Below are positions 13,695 to 25,705 of a stretch of 64,000 nt of DNA, piece after piece. The notes below the pieces were generated by a model. It had not been told where the DNA came from. It made no database searches and saw only the letters and a list, made by a program, of their open reading frames with translations. The stretch's first letter is position 1. The number at the start of each line of letters is the position of its first letter. The position numbers and the translations under genes are program-made. Location of the stretch: contig OY987266.1 of the NCBI GenBank assembly GCA_963920665.1, positions 5,523,001 to 5,587,000 on the forward strand, in the 5' to 3' direction. Source of the DNA: Straminergon stramineum. Lineage: Eukaryota; Streptophyta; Bryopsida; Hypnales; Calliergonaceae.

Positions 13695-16600
13695 ATGGAT
13701 GGTGTTAAATTCCTAGAGTGCAAGCATCTCACAGGTTGCAATGGAGATGGTTGTTTGTTGTTTGACCCTTCAGATGAAAACCCCTTGCTTTGTGATTGTT
13801 GCTCTTGTCATAGAAGCTTTCACCTTGCAATTTTTGATAGACCTCTAAGTAGTGGTGCTTGTGTAAAGAAACACAATGGTGGGGTTGATGGTTGCCAATT
13901 GTTTCATGCTAATGTGGCCAATGCCCGTAAATGTGGTGCATGTGGGTGCCACAGATCGTTACATCAGCCTCTACCATTAACCTCACCATCATGTTCACAT
14001 CAAATTACATGGAATTCTGTTGTAAGCACTGCTCTTTCATCACATGGTAATATTCTATTGATGGATGATGATGATGAATGTTTGAAAGAACCTATAACTA
14101 AGAAGCTGAGAGTAAATGATGGTTCATCTAATGTCAATGGTAGTCCACTTCCTTTTGCCAAGGTTAAATTGGAGTTTCCTATGAGTGACACTAACTGTGA
14201 GGTCATAGAAATGGGTGTTAGTAATAGCTTGGAGGTTGATATGATTGGCATACCTAAAAAATTGAAGAAGAATTGGGAATTATTAGTGAAGAAATATCCT
14301 AAATGTGACTTTGGTAGCTTTGTTCCTTGCCTTTCCAAGGATGTAAAGAAGGGTTTGTCAACTTGGATAATTTGGTGTGATCCATGTCAAAAGGAAATGT
14401 GCATTAATCCAGGGAAGTCATTTAACTTGTCAAACTTTGAAATACATCTCCAACCCAAATTATCTCTCAAACGTGGAGTCCCTAGTGATAAATCAAAGCA
14501 TGAGATGGCTTTGTTGGAACAAAGGAGAGTGGCTGAGTCCAAGTTGAAAGCTACTACAACTATTGAACTCACTGAATTGAAGAGGAGATCTTGGATAGTG
14601 AAGCATGCTTCAGAAGGTAATTATATTATTCCCTTCAATTTTGGACAAAATATTTTTCTTTTTTCATGTATAATTCTAATGACAGTTTCTGTGGTTATAT
14701 CTCAGGGGCTGTAATGATTGATGACAATAATTGGAGGTACACAATATGTGATTACAAGGGAAGGTTTGGGCAAGGGGATACAATTAGTGTTCACATGAAA
14801 GGAGCAGTACACATACAATCAATGAAAAACAAGGATGTTGCTTGTGGGGGAGGTAACCAACTTACCATTGTTGCTTCTCTAGCAAAGGGGGTCAGATCAG
14901 GAGCACCTGAGTATCCTCCATCTTTTATCCCTAATCCTATTGATATTCCACATTATGTATTATTGAGTTACATTGAAAAAAATGTTTGCCATGGATTCTA
15001 CAACAAGTCATTAGTCATAATGAATGAGGTGGTAGATTGTAGCTTATTACTAAATGATCTTCATATTGGATCATTGTGGTACCCTGATCCACACTATTCT
15101 CAATGTATTGAGAAAAATAATGAAACTCTCCACATTAAAGGGACATTTAGGCATGTTGATTGTTCTATCATGTTTTGTAAAATGTGTCCCTTGATCCCAA
15201 AACTAGATGACTTCAGAAAAAGAGCTTGGCGTTCAAGTCATGCAGTAGTTCCTAGAGGAGAACGATGCATGCAAAGGGGTACACATTTTGATTATCTTCA
15301 ATATGAAGAATTGATCACCTCAGCTAAAGAGTGGGAGAAGAGAGCTGATGCATGTAGTGGCCAAGTTTTTATGTTGAATTTAGCTTTGACTAGAGCAAAA
15401 ACAGCTAATCAATATCTTCAACATAAATTGAAGACTACTTTGATTGAAGGCTCACTCCCTAAAATAGCAGAGCTTCTTAGGAAGGCTGCAGATTTTGGGG
15501 CCTTCCAAAAAAGGTCCACTTTGTATAATCTTTTGTTTGACACAGCCTCTAATTTGCTATCTGTTCATAAATGTGGTGGGGATGGCCATGGAAAGAGGTA
15601 CCATCCAAGCACTGTGAAATTATTTGAGGTAGTTCACAATTTTGGTGGGACTTCTACACACAATTTTATTTCTTCCAATTTGTTAGGACCAGTTATAAAC
15701 ACTAGCCAAAAGATATATAAAAGTGAGGGATTTTTGTATTTAGTTGGTCTAAATGAAGAAACATTTATTCATTTGTCATCAATACTAACAAAGTGCAAAG
15801 CCAAACTTGGAATTTCAGGCCCTATTCCTTTTGAATGCTCTGAAGATGAAACCACTTGTGTTGCATTAGCAACTCTAAATAGGCGCAATGACTTCATAGA
15901 TGGTTTTTGTGGAACCAAAGCTTCTTCTGAAACTCCTCATAAGTGTTCATTTGATCCTAAACCTTCAATTGCTAGTTTTGAGTCAATTATAGATGCTTTT
16001 TCAAGCTTGGAGGTTGGCAACATGTGTCGTGTATTAGTGGCAAACCCTTTGGTTAAAGGAATGCCTAGATTGATCTATGGAATATTAACCACATACAATA
16101 AGTTTGATGCCACCCAAGTTCAGTTGCAATGGACACGTGTTGCAGCTTTGCACAAGAAGCATCTTGAAGAGGTTGTTGGTCCTCTTAGAGGGCATGCAAG
16201 TGATGGTGATGTAAGGAGGAGAAAACTAATGTTAGAGAGCATTTACAAGGGTACATTTGGACTGAATGAAGATGGCTTCTTGATGAAGTCAGAGGTTGTT
16301 GATGGACATCCATTAATCATGGTACAAGATCGAATACATGTAGGTAAGAAACTTTGAAACCCTTTGTTGAGTCCTCGAAGGACAATATTTTGGGGTCATT
16401 TTTTGGCTCACAAAAACCATTTGCAATTGGTCACGGAATTGTTTATTAGAGATGAGTATGGTTTGTTGGATGAAGATATAAATGTAAAGGACAAGCAAAA
16501 TTATCCAGCTGTACAACGTATTTCATTTCCTCAAGTTAGAGCATGTTTAGAAAAATTACATGCAGGAGTAGTTGTAAAAGGGGTCTTCAGGAAGGAATGT

Positions 16601-18118
16601 GTGTTGGGTACAATCATTCATTTAGAAGTATTGTGGGCATTCTTAGAGATTTTCTATGGACATGGAACAATGTATGAGAGGGTAATGCTTGCTTCATTTG
16701 TCTCTCATATGCTTTATTATGGAACAGAGTACATCCTTCATCAAAAGCATGGTCATACCATTGGGGGCAATTGGATGAGTAGAGAGACTCGCATTGATTG
16801 CCTCATATCTTGTCATGCTGTTGTTAACTATGTTAGAATGATGAGAAATAATTACCCTCATTTGCCATGCCCATTAGGTAACATTGGTTCAAATTGTTGT
16901 GAGGACTTTTTTTCCCTCCTTGGACAACAAGTGAAGAATAAACATACATTTTTTGTTGGAGAAGCTATTGAAAGATATTCTCACATTGGTAGAACTAAGC
17001 AAGTTAAATATTCTGATGATGGAATATCATTTGCTCAATCCCGGCGGAGGAAGAATATATGGTGATCATCAAATGCCCAAGTGGCAGGTTCTAACTTGTG
17101 TGATTATGCCTCAGTGACTAATGAGAATCTTAAGAAGGCTTGGTGTGAAGGCATTGTTATGGCACAGAATAGGGCTGAGAGGGTTGCCATGAAGGAGGTA
17201 CTTCAAACATAAGGGAAATGGACTGACCCTTGCCCCCATTCTTTTAGTCATGAATCATTAGCTCATGATACACATGAAAATTATACAAAAAGAAGTAACA
17301 ATCATGTTGTTGATGATGGGCCTCTTAGAGAAGGTATAGTAGTTTTACAATCAACATTGTTACATGCTGAGCAAAGTGATAATTTAGATAGTAGAATTTT
17401 GAATGTAGGCTCAAAACACTCTTCTACAATTGAAGTACTAGGTAAAGGTCAAGTGTACAAGATGAGATTAATTTCTGAATTGAACATACACTCCCTTGAG
17501 AAGTTGCCTTTGGATAGGTTGAGGCGTGTAAGATATAAAAGTACAAATCTAGATGCTTATGTGTATGATGATGATCAAGTGCATATTGGATTATTTGATG
17601 ATGTTGGGCTTTTGTTTGATGAGGGTAATGGGAAGTTGCTATGGCACATTGGAAGGGTGTAGAAAATAGTCAAGGCTGTTGGAGAAAAAGGAGCCCAAGT
17701 GGATTATGTTCAAAGTGTTTCACTTTCTGATGAGAAAATCAGTATATTGCCAAAGTATTACAAGCACATTGCAGGATTGCAATATACATATGGAGGTTAT
17801 GAAGGAGCTGAATGTGACTTCATTGGTTTGGAGAGTATTGTATGCATTGTTACAATAGTCATTGATGTGGATAAAGACATTTATACATTGGTTGTAGAAG
17901 ATCGTGATGCCTTGGATAAGTATGTGGATTGTGAGATGAAGCGTAGAGGCTCATGTAGTGGAGTTAGAAGTAGAGAGAAGGAGTGCACTACATCTGTAAT
18001 TGCCACAGCTCCTTCCAAAAGAGGGAGACCTCGGAAGGTCCCTATAGTTTTAGCAAATACTAGTCTAATATCTTCTTTGAACACCCCGATAAGGCACTCT
18101 ACAAGGTTAAAAAAATAG
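13695..18118 (+). pseudogene. Transposase-like gene with two ZF-HD zinc fingers, four in-frame stops
   Basis: Exons 13,695-14,616 and 14,706-18,118; the donor (G|GTAATT) and acceptor (CTCAG|G) keep phase, giving 1,444 codons. N-terminus: two zinc fingers at residues 9-43 and 56-90; the second fits the plant ZF-HD pattern exactly (C-x3-H, DGC, C-x2-C-x-C-H-x3-H). The middle and C-terminal part has a layout like RNase-H-fold (P/THAP9-type) transposases: KRYHPSTVKLF, a SEDE acidic motif, ASDGD, IHVGKKL, DKQN, EDFFSLLGQ. The tail has an AT-hook (KRGRPRK) and a basic end. The frame stays the same throughout exon 2 but is broken at 16,355 (TGA), 17,063 (TGA), 17,210 (TAA) and 17,660 (TAG). The ZF-HD match is seen directly; the transposase fold is inferred from motif order, and KDZ-like or unclassified families remain possible. 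Confidence 0.75.
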
Positions 18119-18316
18119 GTGTTTCATTCTTCATATATCTTATGAAGTTTTTTTAATAAATATGCAACCCAACATTTTCTACAACTATTTAATTTAATTT
18201 GGCCTTCACCCAACTTTTTGGTTGTTTTAATTCCATATAATTTTTACAAAAGCAGTCCTCTAAGCCATTTTAATGCCGATGACCCCTGTATATAATATGG
18301 GAGTTGCGTACCCGAG

Positions 18317-18324
18317 ATCCCAAC
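18317..18324. repeat. Target site duplication, right (ATCCCAAC)
   Basis: Right-hand copy of the eight-base direct repeat bounding the transposon that ends at 18,316. Confidence 0.8.
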
Positions 18325-18416
18325 CTTATAACTACTCTATTGCACTAAGATATCCTAGATTCTAGAGATCAAAATTCGAACATAAATCTTATGTCCAAGA
18401 CTTGAAGTAGGAATCT

Positions 18417-18458
18417 AAAAAAAAGAAAAAAGAAAAAAAGAAAAAAAGAAAAAAGGTA
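18417..18458. repeat. Purine tract (A-rich with G interruptions)
   Basis: Low-complexity tract of A runs separated by single G bases, 100 bp outside the transposon's right end. Confidence 0.8.
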
Positions 18459-18685
18459 AAACAAGCTTTACCTTTTGTTTTTACAACTTCAAACAAACTA
18501 ACTACAATAAAAATATCTTCAAGTATAGAAATCAAAGAACTAAATGTTTGTCAAATAGAGGTAAAAAAAAAGAGTTCAAGTGGAGTATGACCCCATTTGT
18601 TTCTTGAGACTCTAGAAAAAAAAACCTCCGATTTAACAAACAATTATGTATTTTCACATAATGAACGCATTTACAATGCGACAAC

Positions 18686-19182
18686 GTGACCTCTTCAATA
18701 TGTCAAAGATTTTCAAGAGCGTTGTATATGACCAACAACCACCTTCAAATCCAGATACATATCCAATGGTTAGGAACAATTGAACCATACGGAGAATTGC
18801 AAGTGTACCATCTACAGAACATTGAAACAAGTAGGAGAGTGTTGATAACATTAAAGGACAAATCCTTGGAGTAACAGTGCTTCCTTTTCCAAGCCTAGGT
18901 GCAATTGTGTCATTTGAGACACAGGGAGATCGCAACAGAAATGTGTATCGAGTTACAGTGGGTATGTTTCCCGTGTGTACATGCCCAGACTTCGTGAACA
19001 TGTGTGTTTCGACTATTGGAGGTCATCATCAGTACGTGAATTGCAAGCACCTATACTACTTGTACCGCTACTTTTGCAAAATGGACATCCATGATGACAA
19101 ATTCATTCATGCACTAAGTTATAGCTTCAATGAGTTGAAGTTACTTCTAATTCGAGTAGGAATTATCACAATTTTAGAGTAG
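18686..19182 (+). pseudogene. SWIM zinc-finger transposon remnant
   Basis: Two adjacent frames (18,686-18,874 and 18,877-19,182) in different phases. The second contains a SWIM-type finger: FPVCTCPDF, then about 18 residues later NCKHLYYLYRYF, i.e. C-x-C...C-x-H. SWIM domains are common in Mutator/FAR1-type and other plant transposases, and this looks like the C-terminal part of one. The phase change between the two frames, the absence of upstream domains and the lack of splice signals indicate a decayed fragment. It lies outside the delimited 7.9-kb element, so it belongs to a different insertion. Confidence 0.6.
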
Positions 19183-19394
19183 GCATGAACTCATTTATTT
19201 GTGTACTTCACTCATATGGTATTCATTCACATATATTATGATTGAAATGATTTGGAATGTATGGAATTGAAAATATTAATGCATTCATGAAATAGAAAAG
19301 CATTTCTTATTGGTCCATTATTTTGCAATTAGTTCATATAAATGATTGAAATATACCACCCTAATCCCAATTTCAGTAAGGCATATATGAATAT

Positions 19395-19800
19395 GTGATT
19401 TTTTTCTCCCCTTCTTCCCTAGTGTTTGTCCATTTTTTTAACTTCTTCATAGTCTTTTTAATTCCATTGTTTTCCCCTTCATTTTTGCATTTGCTTCCGG
19501 CTTTTTTTCATTGTACTTTCTTGTCGGTTTACTTTACTCCAAATTTTTTCTTTTTCCATTATTTTTTTCTTTCCCACTCTTTTTTTCTTTCCCATTTTTT
19601 TTCTTTCCCCATTTTTTTCCTTTCCATTCTTTTTTTCTTTCCCATTTTTTTTCTTTACCCATTTTTTTCCTTTCCATATTTTTTTTCTTTCCCAATTTTT
19701 TTTCTTACCCATTTTTTTTTTCTCTACCAAATTTTTTTTCTTTTCCCATTTTTTTCCTTTCCATATTTTTTTCTTTACCCCGTTTTTTTGGGCCAATTAT
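19395..19800. repeat. Polypyrimidine low-complexity tract
   Basis: Long T-rich tract built of degenerate TTTTTTTCTTTCCCA units, about 19-21 bp each in the best part (19,560-19,790). All three forward frames read Phe/Ser/Pro-rich and the reverse reads Lys-rich; these frames are composition artefacts. Confidence 0.9.
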
Positions 19801-19859
19801 TACAATTTTTTTTCGGGATGTCAACATTTGGCAATACTTACGATTATGAAGAAAAATAA

Positions 19860-20417
19860 ATTTAATAATTGAAAATTATGTAAAGTAAAAAACCTTAAGA
19901 TTATAGTCAAATGTCTACTACAAATCCACAATGGCTTGTTGTCCTCATCTCACACAAATCTTTAGGTTGTTTACTCACCCTTCACATGTGCACTTATAAT
20001 AGTGCATGTTGAACATCCCAAGCATTATGGGATATTTAGAAGTCTTTGCTCTATGTATTTAACTTTGCAAGTAAAAACAACACGATAATGTAGTCATAGA
20101 ACGAAGTGTTGAAACTTTTCAACAAAGTTTAAAGGTCTTTTCTTGTAGTAATTAACAATTTTAGAAGAATGGAAATTAACTAATAGCACAATCCATGGTT
20201 ATAGGGGACACGGTCATAGATCACAAAACTTACTATAAATAGTAAATTTTCTTCTATTTTTGAATTTTTTGGGATAAAAATAAAATTGGGGGCCAAAATT
20301 TTAAAAAATTATGTTGTTGGGGCTCCACGCTCACAAGTTCTACGCTCACAACTCACAAGCTCACCGCTCTAGGCTTGCATGCTAGCGTCGTTGAAGCCTT
20401 GGGCGGTGAGGGGTCAA
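19860..20417. other. AT-rich intergenic DNA
   Basis: No feature recognised apart from short direct repeats of a CTCACAAG word near 20,325-20,360. Confidence 0.4.
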
Positions 20418-22235
20418 CACAAATGTCAAAATTGGAGTCTTCAAAAAAGACTTACAACTAAATGTTTGGATTGGCTACTCCATGGTTCATCAACATTGAT
20501 ATGGAAAATACATCAGCTAGTTCAAGGTTAGCTTGTGGAAGTGGGAAAAAAAATCAATTGCATTTTGAAAACAATAGCTGCAAAACAAGAAGGAAATTAG
20601 TAGGGCCATAAATCAACTAGTGCCGGCCCACCCAATTGGAGGTTATCTTACTCCCATCCATTGACCACTTACAAGAATTCAATTGCTATGGGATAATATT
20701 TAATGGCTAATACCTAGGGAAGGTGAGGCCATACTCACTTCTGTTTTCTCTAGTATCAACCTTGTAGGATAGGGTATCGAACTAGGGGATTCAATAACCT
20801 AGGTGGTTTTGAGGAAATAGAATAACATGATAAAATGCATTTTGAAAATGCTTAAGCAATTCCATAGCTTTTATCAACAACTTATGTAATGCATTCGATC
20901 CATGTTGTGACAATTTGTTCAAACTCTTGTAGAAATCTTATTTAGAATCTCAATTTGAACATCTAGCCCCTTGAAAACCAAACCAAAAGGTTCTAATAGT
21001 ATTACAATTCTATTGGTAGATATTTGAATAGGTAATATTGTGACTTTGTTTTCTCAAATTCTTTGATTGGACCTACTTATACATAAAATATTCTTTGTTG
21101 ATTTTGATGATATGAACATAGCCTCAACTAATTATAATTTTCAAATTACAATGAGATAAATTGGTCATTTTTCAAAAAATGAATCCTTTTTTTTCTAAGC
21201 TAGGGGTTAGATAAAGTCAATTTCTTGTAGTGTTCTAATAACTATAAGAATTCTTCCTATGAGAATTTTATTTATATACTAATCTAAAGCGATAGCTTAT
21301 AAGGGCAACAAAAAAATTATTTGAAGAAGGTAAAAACTTTGATTCCTAAACTCTTTTGATTTTCATGCAAGTTTTGATTACTATTCTCAACTCCATCTTC
21401 GATGAGTTGGGAAGATCCTTGGCCTTCAAATGGTGAAGGGCTATGCTAAGTTCAGTTCCTACCAACATAACATTACACATTGGCGCTCATTTGACTTTGG
21501 TTGTGGCTTGTTTGTTCACCTACTACGAGGTCATGAATTTTTAGGATGCAAATTTCTAGATATTGAATTTTGGATCACTTCTCTTCTTAGCAAATTGTTT
21601 TTAGTGCCAAGGGATGGAACAAAGAGGAGCTCATATTTTTCATAAAATTATGCATTAACCACTTGCAGAAGATAAAAATTATATTGCAATATTCATTACT
21701 TGTTGCAATTTTCACTCACAAAATACATCCAATAAGCAAGCATTTGTATTCATGAGCACTCTTATAAATGTGTTTAAAGCTACAAAATGTACTGAATTTA
21801 GAATTTTATATTCCCAAAGAAAGACCTCAACTCTAAATCATTGTAAAGAAAATAATCTAAATTGATTTCTTAAAAATTTAAGAGTTTTTCAAGCATTTCC
21901 AAGTACAAACTACAACACTTTCCATCAAAAAGTCATCACAAGTTGCCAAAGGAGGAGAATATAACTGTCTTGAGCTATATCAATGTACAAAAATTTTAAC
22001 AATGAAAAGCTCAATGACATGTAAAAAATAGAGTTTAGGATCAAAAGCCACATTAGAATATTAGATATCATAGAAGTGAAATTTAAATTAAATAAAATTT
22101 CACATACATAATAAAAATATCCCTTAAAATAGATTATTTGTATAGTGTCTATTGAATCTAACCCTAGGGTAAGACACTATATGATGTTGTGTATTGTAAA
22201 AGACAATGAAGGAAATTTTAGAAGAGTTTTAAATC

Positions 22236-22238
22236 TTA
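22236..22238. repeat. TTA target duplication, left
   Basis: TTA immediately before the element at 22,239; TTA recurs at 23,961-23,963. The uninterrupted copy B has a single TTA at 41,420-41,422. Confidence 0.8.
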
Positions 22239-23960
22239 GTGTAGACAAGGGTTTGGTTGCCAATTAGGTAACTACCCATATAGTATATTAAGTTCGATCC
22301 AAGGGAAACATTTAAGTAAGGAGATTAATTTTAATTTTAATTTGATTCAACCTAAACCAATCTCATGTCTTCAACCCAATTCCAAATTCAATCCAATTCA
22401 ATCCAACACACCATTTAACCCCTAAATGTTTTCAACTATGTTTTCACCAAAAATGCTCCCAAACTGTCATTTCTAGAACAAGTACCAAATTTTAAGAAAA
22501 AAACATTTTTGGACACATGTAACCGTAAGATCTTGTACTAAACTTATTTGAGAATATGTGGAAAAAATTTCAGAATTTTCCACCGTGTAGATTGTAAGAT
22601 ATTAGTGTTTGAATTAGCAAAAATCCTTTTTTGGGCCCTGTGAAAAAACGGGCAGCTGCACTTCACAAGGCCACATTTGTATGAAAAAAATTCCCAAATG
22701 GTGGTTACTCTTTGGATTCATTCTTCAAGGCAAGTTGTCTATGTGCTTGAAAAAATTCAAATCATTTGAAATTGTACAACATATAGGAAAAAGGAAGTAA
22801 GTACAAAGAAGTAGAGAATGATTCAAAATACTAAATTGTGAAGAATTTCGTTATGGAATTGAAAATTTTTAATCCCAATGGTTGTAATGTTTTAATAAAC
22901 AATACACACCCTATCATTTTATTTTTTTCCAAAAATATTGAAAATTGAGTGAAATAAAGGACTTCAAAGTTTATTTTAGAGTAGGGAATCCGAAACTGCC
23001 CGCAAACTAAAATGCCTCATAACTTTCATCTCATAAATCAAAATGGAATGATTCAAAGCTTTCCATGTACATATAAATCTAGAAAACCAATTTTAAATTT
23101 TTATTTCTTAAAAAAGTGTTTTTTTAAGAAATTTTTCGGCTGCCCGAGGAGCACTGAAAATTACATATCATGCAATAACTTTTTAACCATGAAGTCAAAA
23201 GTTATGAAAATTGTTGGGCCTTAAAGATACTCCTCGGGCACATGTTGTGTGAAAATTTCAAAGAAAAATAAGAAAAACTCCATTCGTAGTGAGCTGCCTA
23301 AAATCGCTATGTTGCCAAAAAACGCAGTTTGGGCGTTTAGGGGTTAATAATACCAATTAGGCATTCAATTTTCTCACATATTAAACTCAACTATTAAACC
23401 GACTACAACGACACAACCAATACAGATTCACAATTGAATAACATGCCAATTAGGTACATAATTACATCAATTTCCCATTTGGATTATCATGCATACAACA
23501 CTTGACAAAAACCAAGCAACACACTTTTGAACACATTCAAGCATAACACATAAAATCACAAAGATATATTCACATACTCCAATTAAGCAACTTAACCATT
23601 GAACTATATTGATTGCCAAAAATACATAAAAGAAATTCAGCCTTCACAGGGCTGGACTCGCAGTGGGCTCAACTCAATACTGGGTGAAAATCCAAATTGG
23701 AAGAGAGGGCTAAATACCCCACTAGGCACCTCTTCAACTCCACCAAATTAGCTCACAACAATCAAAATCCAACACAATTGAACTACCCACTTCGAATCCA
23801 ACTCAACTACATATCCACTAGCCCTTTTTCCACTATAATTAGCCAAAAGCACTGATTTGGACTAGTATTCTACAATTTAACATCCTAAATTTGTAAGCTG
23901 CAACTCCAAATAGGAATTTGCATTACCAAACATTGGCCTCAAAAATTAGCTTGACTACAC
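22239..23960. mobile_element. 1,722-bp TIR element, Harbinger-like by target site
   Basis: Absent from the otherwise matching copy B, where the flanks join directly, so the limits come from a filled/empty-site comparison. Ends are GTGTAGACAAG and CTTGACTACAC (10 of 11 complementary), with a TTA duplication. A 3-bp TTA/TAA site is typical of PIF/Harbinger; CACTA elements also duplicate 3 bp. No transposase frame is present, so it is non-autonomous. A diverged inverted relative lies at about 49,640-50,600. Confidence 0.85.
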
Positions 23961-24868
23961 TTAAATACCCAAGGCTTTTGTCAAGCTTCTTGGAATTTGC
24001 TTTAATTTGAACAAAAAGCCAATATTTTGATAAGTTTTATCAATTGTTTTTGAATTGTAACCATACAAATTCAAAGTAGACATGTTAGGGATCATATAGA
24101 AAAGAAAACACAACAATAACATTTATAGATTGAAAGATTCTAATATTTTATCATCAAGGTGTTAAAAGTGTGAAAGTGATTTGAAGTCTTCCAATTCTCT
24201 TTTCACATGTCAAAAATAAAAAAATTGGTTATCAAAAATTTATGACGTTAAAGGGCATAACCAATTAACCAATTAACCACAATCAATTTATGACTTCTCA
24301 AAATCTACTCTACAATTTTTTCAAATGAATTTCTAATGTGATTTTTTCTCCAAGATCTAGTGTACTTGAGGCAAGAGTCCTCATCACTAGAAAATCAAGA
24401 TTTGCAATGGGCACCCTTGCACCAAATCTTGAATAGGAAAATCACAATCATTCATTTTCTAAATCAGGTTTTTGATGCTAAAACTAGACTTCAAAAAGGA
24501 ATTTGAAAAACTACAAATGACTAAAAGAAATAACTTGGTAAGGTTTTATTTAACTTTGAAGTATTGTTGACACCAAAATTTGTTCCTCAATTCAAGCATT
24601 TAGGGGTTAATTTACCATTGAAGTAAGTTTATGTGCACATGTAATTAACATTGCCCAAAGAGTGTGACAATATATGAGATATTGATTACAAATGATAGAT
24701 GTAAACAATCAAAACATGAGAACCCTTGAGGCTATGAGAGTCTAGTGGGTTTTTTTTTCAATTTACCTAGATATAACACTTAGAAAATTCATAACTTACT
24801 CATAAGGTACCAAATAATGCATGATAAATTGTGGAGGAATCTTCTTTCAGAAGCCAATAAGATTCAAT

Positions 24869-25705
24869 GCAATTCATCTTCCACGAATGCTGAAAAACTG
24901 CGAAGCAATTCCATTCATCAGGAAATGGCATTTCAAACTTCTAGTCAGAGAGATTAAAGTGATGTTCAGGCTTGCCATACACTGGCTTAAATGGAGCCGA
25001 GGGATTCCTGTAGTCAACTGCATTGCAGACAAATCATACTAGACCTACCTTCATCTCAGAGCAAGCAATTTGAATTGCCGAATCGTTGGTCCATCTTGCC
25101 ACCAATTTTATCTTCCAGCAATCATGGTCAATACCAGAAGACAGAAAAAGCTACCAAGTTTGGAACCACCTAAACTTATTTGAAGGCCATGCTTCCTAAT
25201 CTACTACTTAAGCTTCAAAAAGGGGTCTTTAGTTTGCTGACTTCATCTAAACCTTGTCATTAGGAGCCGAGAAAAACTTGATGACAGAAACGAATGAAAC
25301 CGATTCTAATTACCGCTTTCCGAAAGCACCGCGCCTATATCAAGAGGGCATCTAAATGCTAGGAGTCGATTGATCGAACTCCATATCAAAACTGTTTTTC
25401 GCTTGGGAGCTTGAACTCTGAGCTACAAAAGCACCGAGAGGGAAACTCTGTTCGAGGGCTCAGCTCTTAGAGAGTGCTACTCCACATTGAGCAAGAGTCA
25501 AACAAACGTTTTCAGCAGTGCCAATGCTGGTGCACCTATGTGAGCAGAAATTGTCACGTCGAAATACCTCATGTAAGCCACTCGGAAAAAATCAAAGCGC
25601 TGCTTCCGACATTCACGAGTAACTACCCCAAAGTGCTGTGATCAGAGTTCCTTCTCCTTGATGACTTTCAATGGGTCACGGATCGTGAGGATCATCTTCT
25701 CTACA
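24869..25705. other. Downstream flank / probable 3' UTR of the CCCH gene
   Basis: After the repeat ends, composition becomes markedly less AT-rich and stays so through the adjacent gene. No frame with recognisable content. It probably includes the 3' UTR of the minus-strand gene ending at 25,706. Confidence 0.4.

Larger units (their letters stand above)
10406..18316 (+). mobile_element. 7.9-kb TIR DNA transposon with ZF-HD-finger transposase
   Basis: Both ends carry inverted repeats of about 27 bp (10,406-10,432 and the complement of 18,290-18,316) that differ at two positions and share the core GGTACGCAACTCCC. Perfect 8-bp direct repeats flank them. P-type and hAT-type elements are known to make 8-bp duplications. 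The interior holds one gene on the plus strand at 13,695-18,118, ending about 200 bp before the right end. The left 3.3 kb is non-coding as far as I can tell and may hold a promoter and leader exons. The unmutated duplication suggests a fairly recent insertion, although the gene is now interrupted. Superfamily is not certain. Confidence 0.85.
20418..24868 (+). repeat. Long duplicated repeat, copy A
   Basis: Highly similar to 39,598-42,332, by eye above 90 percent over long stretches, starting at AACACAAATGTCAAAATTGG and ending at AATGCAATTCAT. Copy A is longer because a TIR element sits at 22,239-23,960. A 71-codon frame (21,430-21,645) is preserved in both copies with 66 of 71 residues identical, but DNA similarity is equally high outside it. 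Nature unknown: no LTRs, terminal inverted repeats or recognisable polymerase seen. Confidence 0.85.

Noticed and set aside
19395..19859. Overlapping Phe-rich and Lys-rich open frames
   Set aside because: They arise from the polypyrimidine tract; every frame is open and low-complexity.
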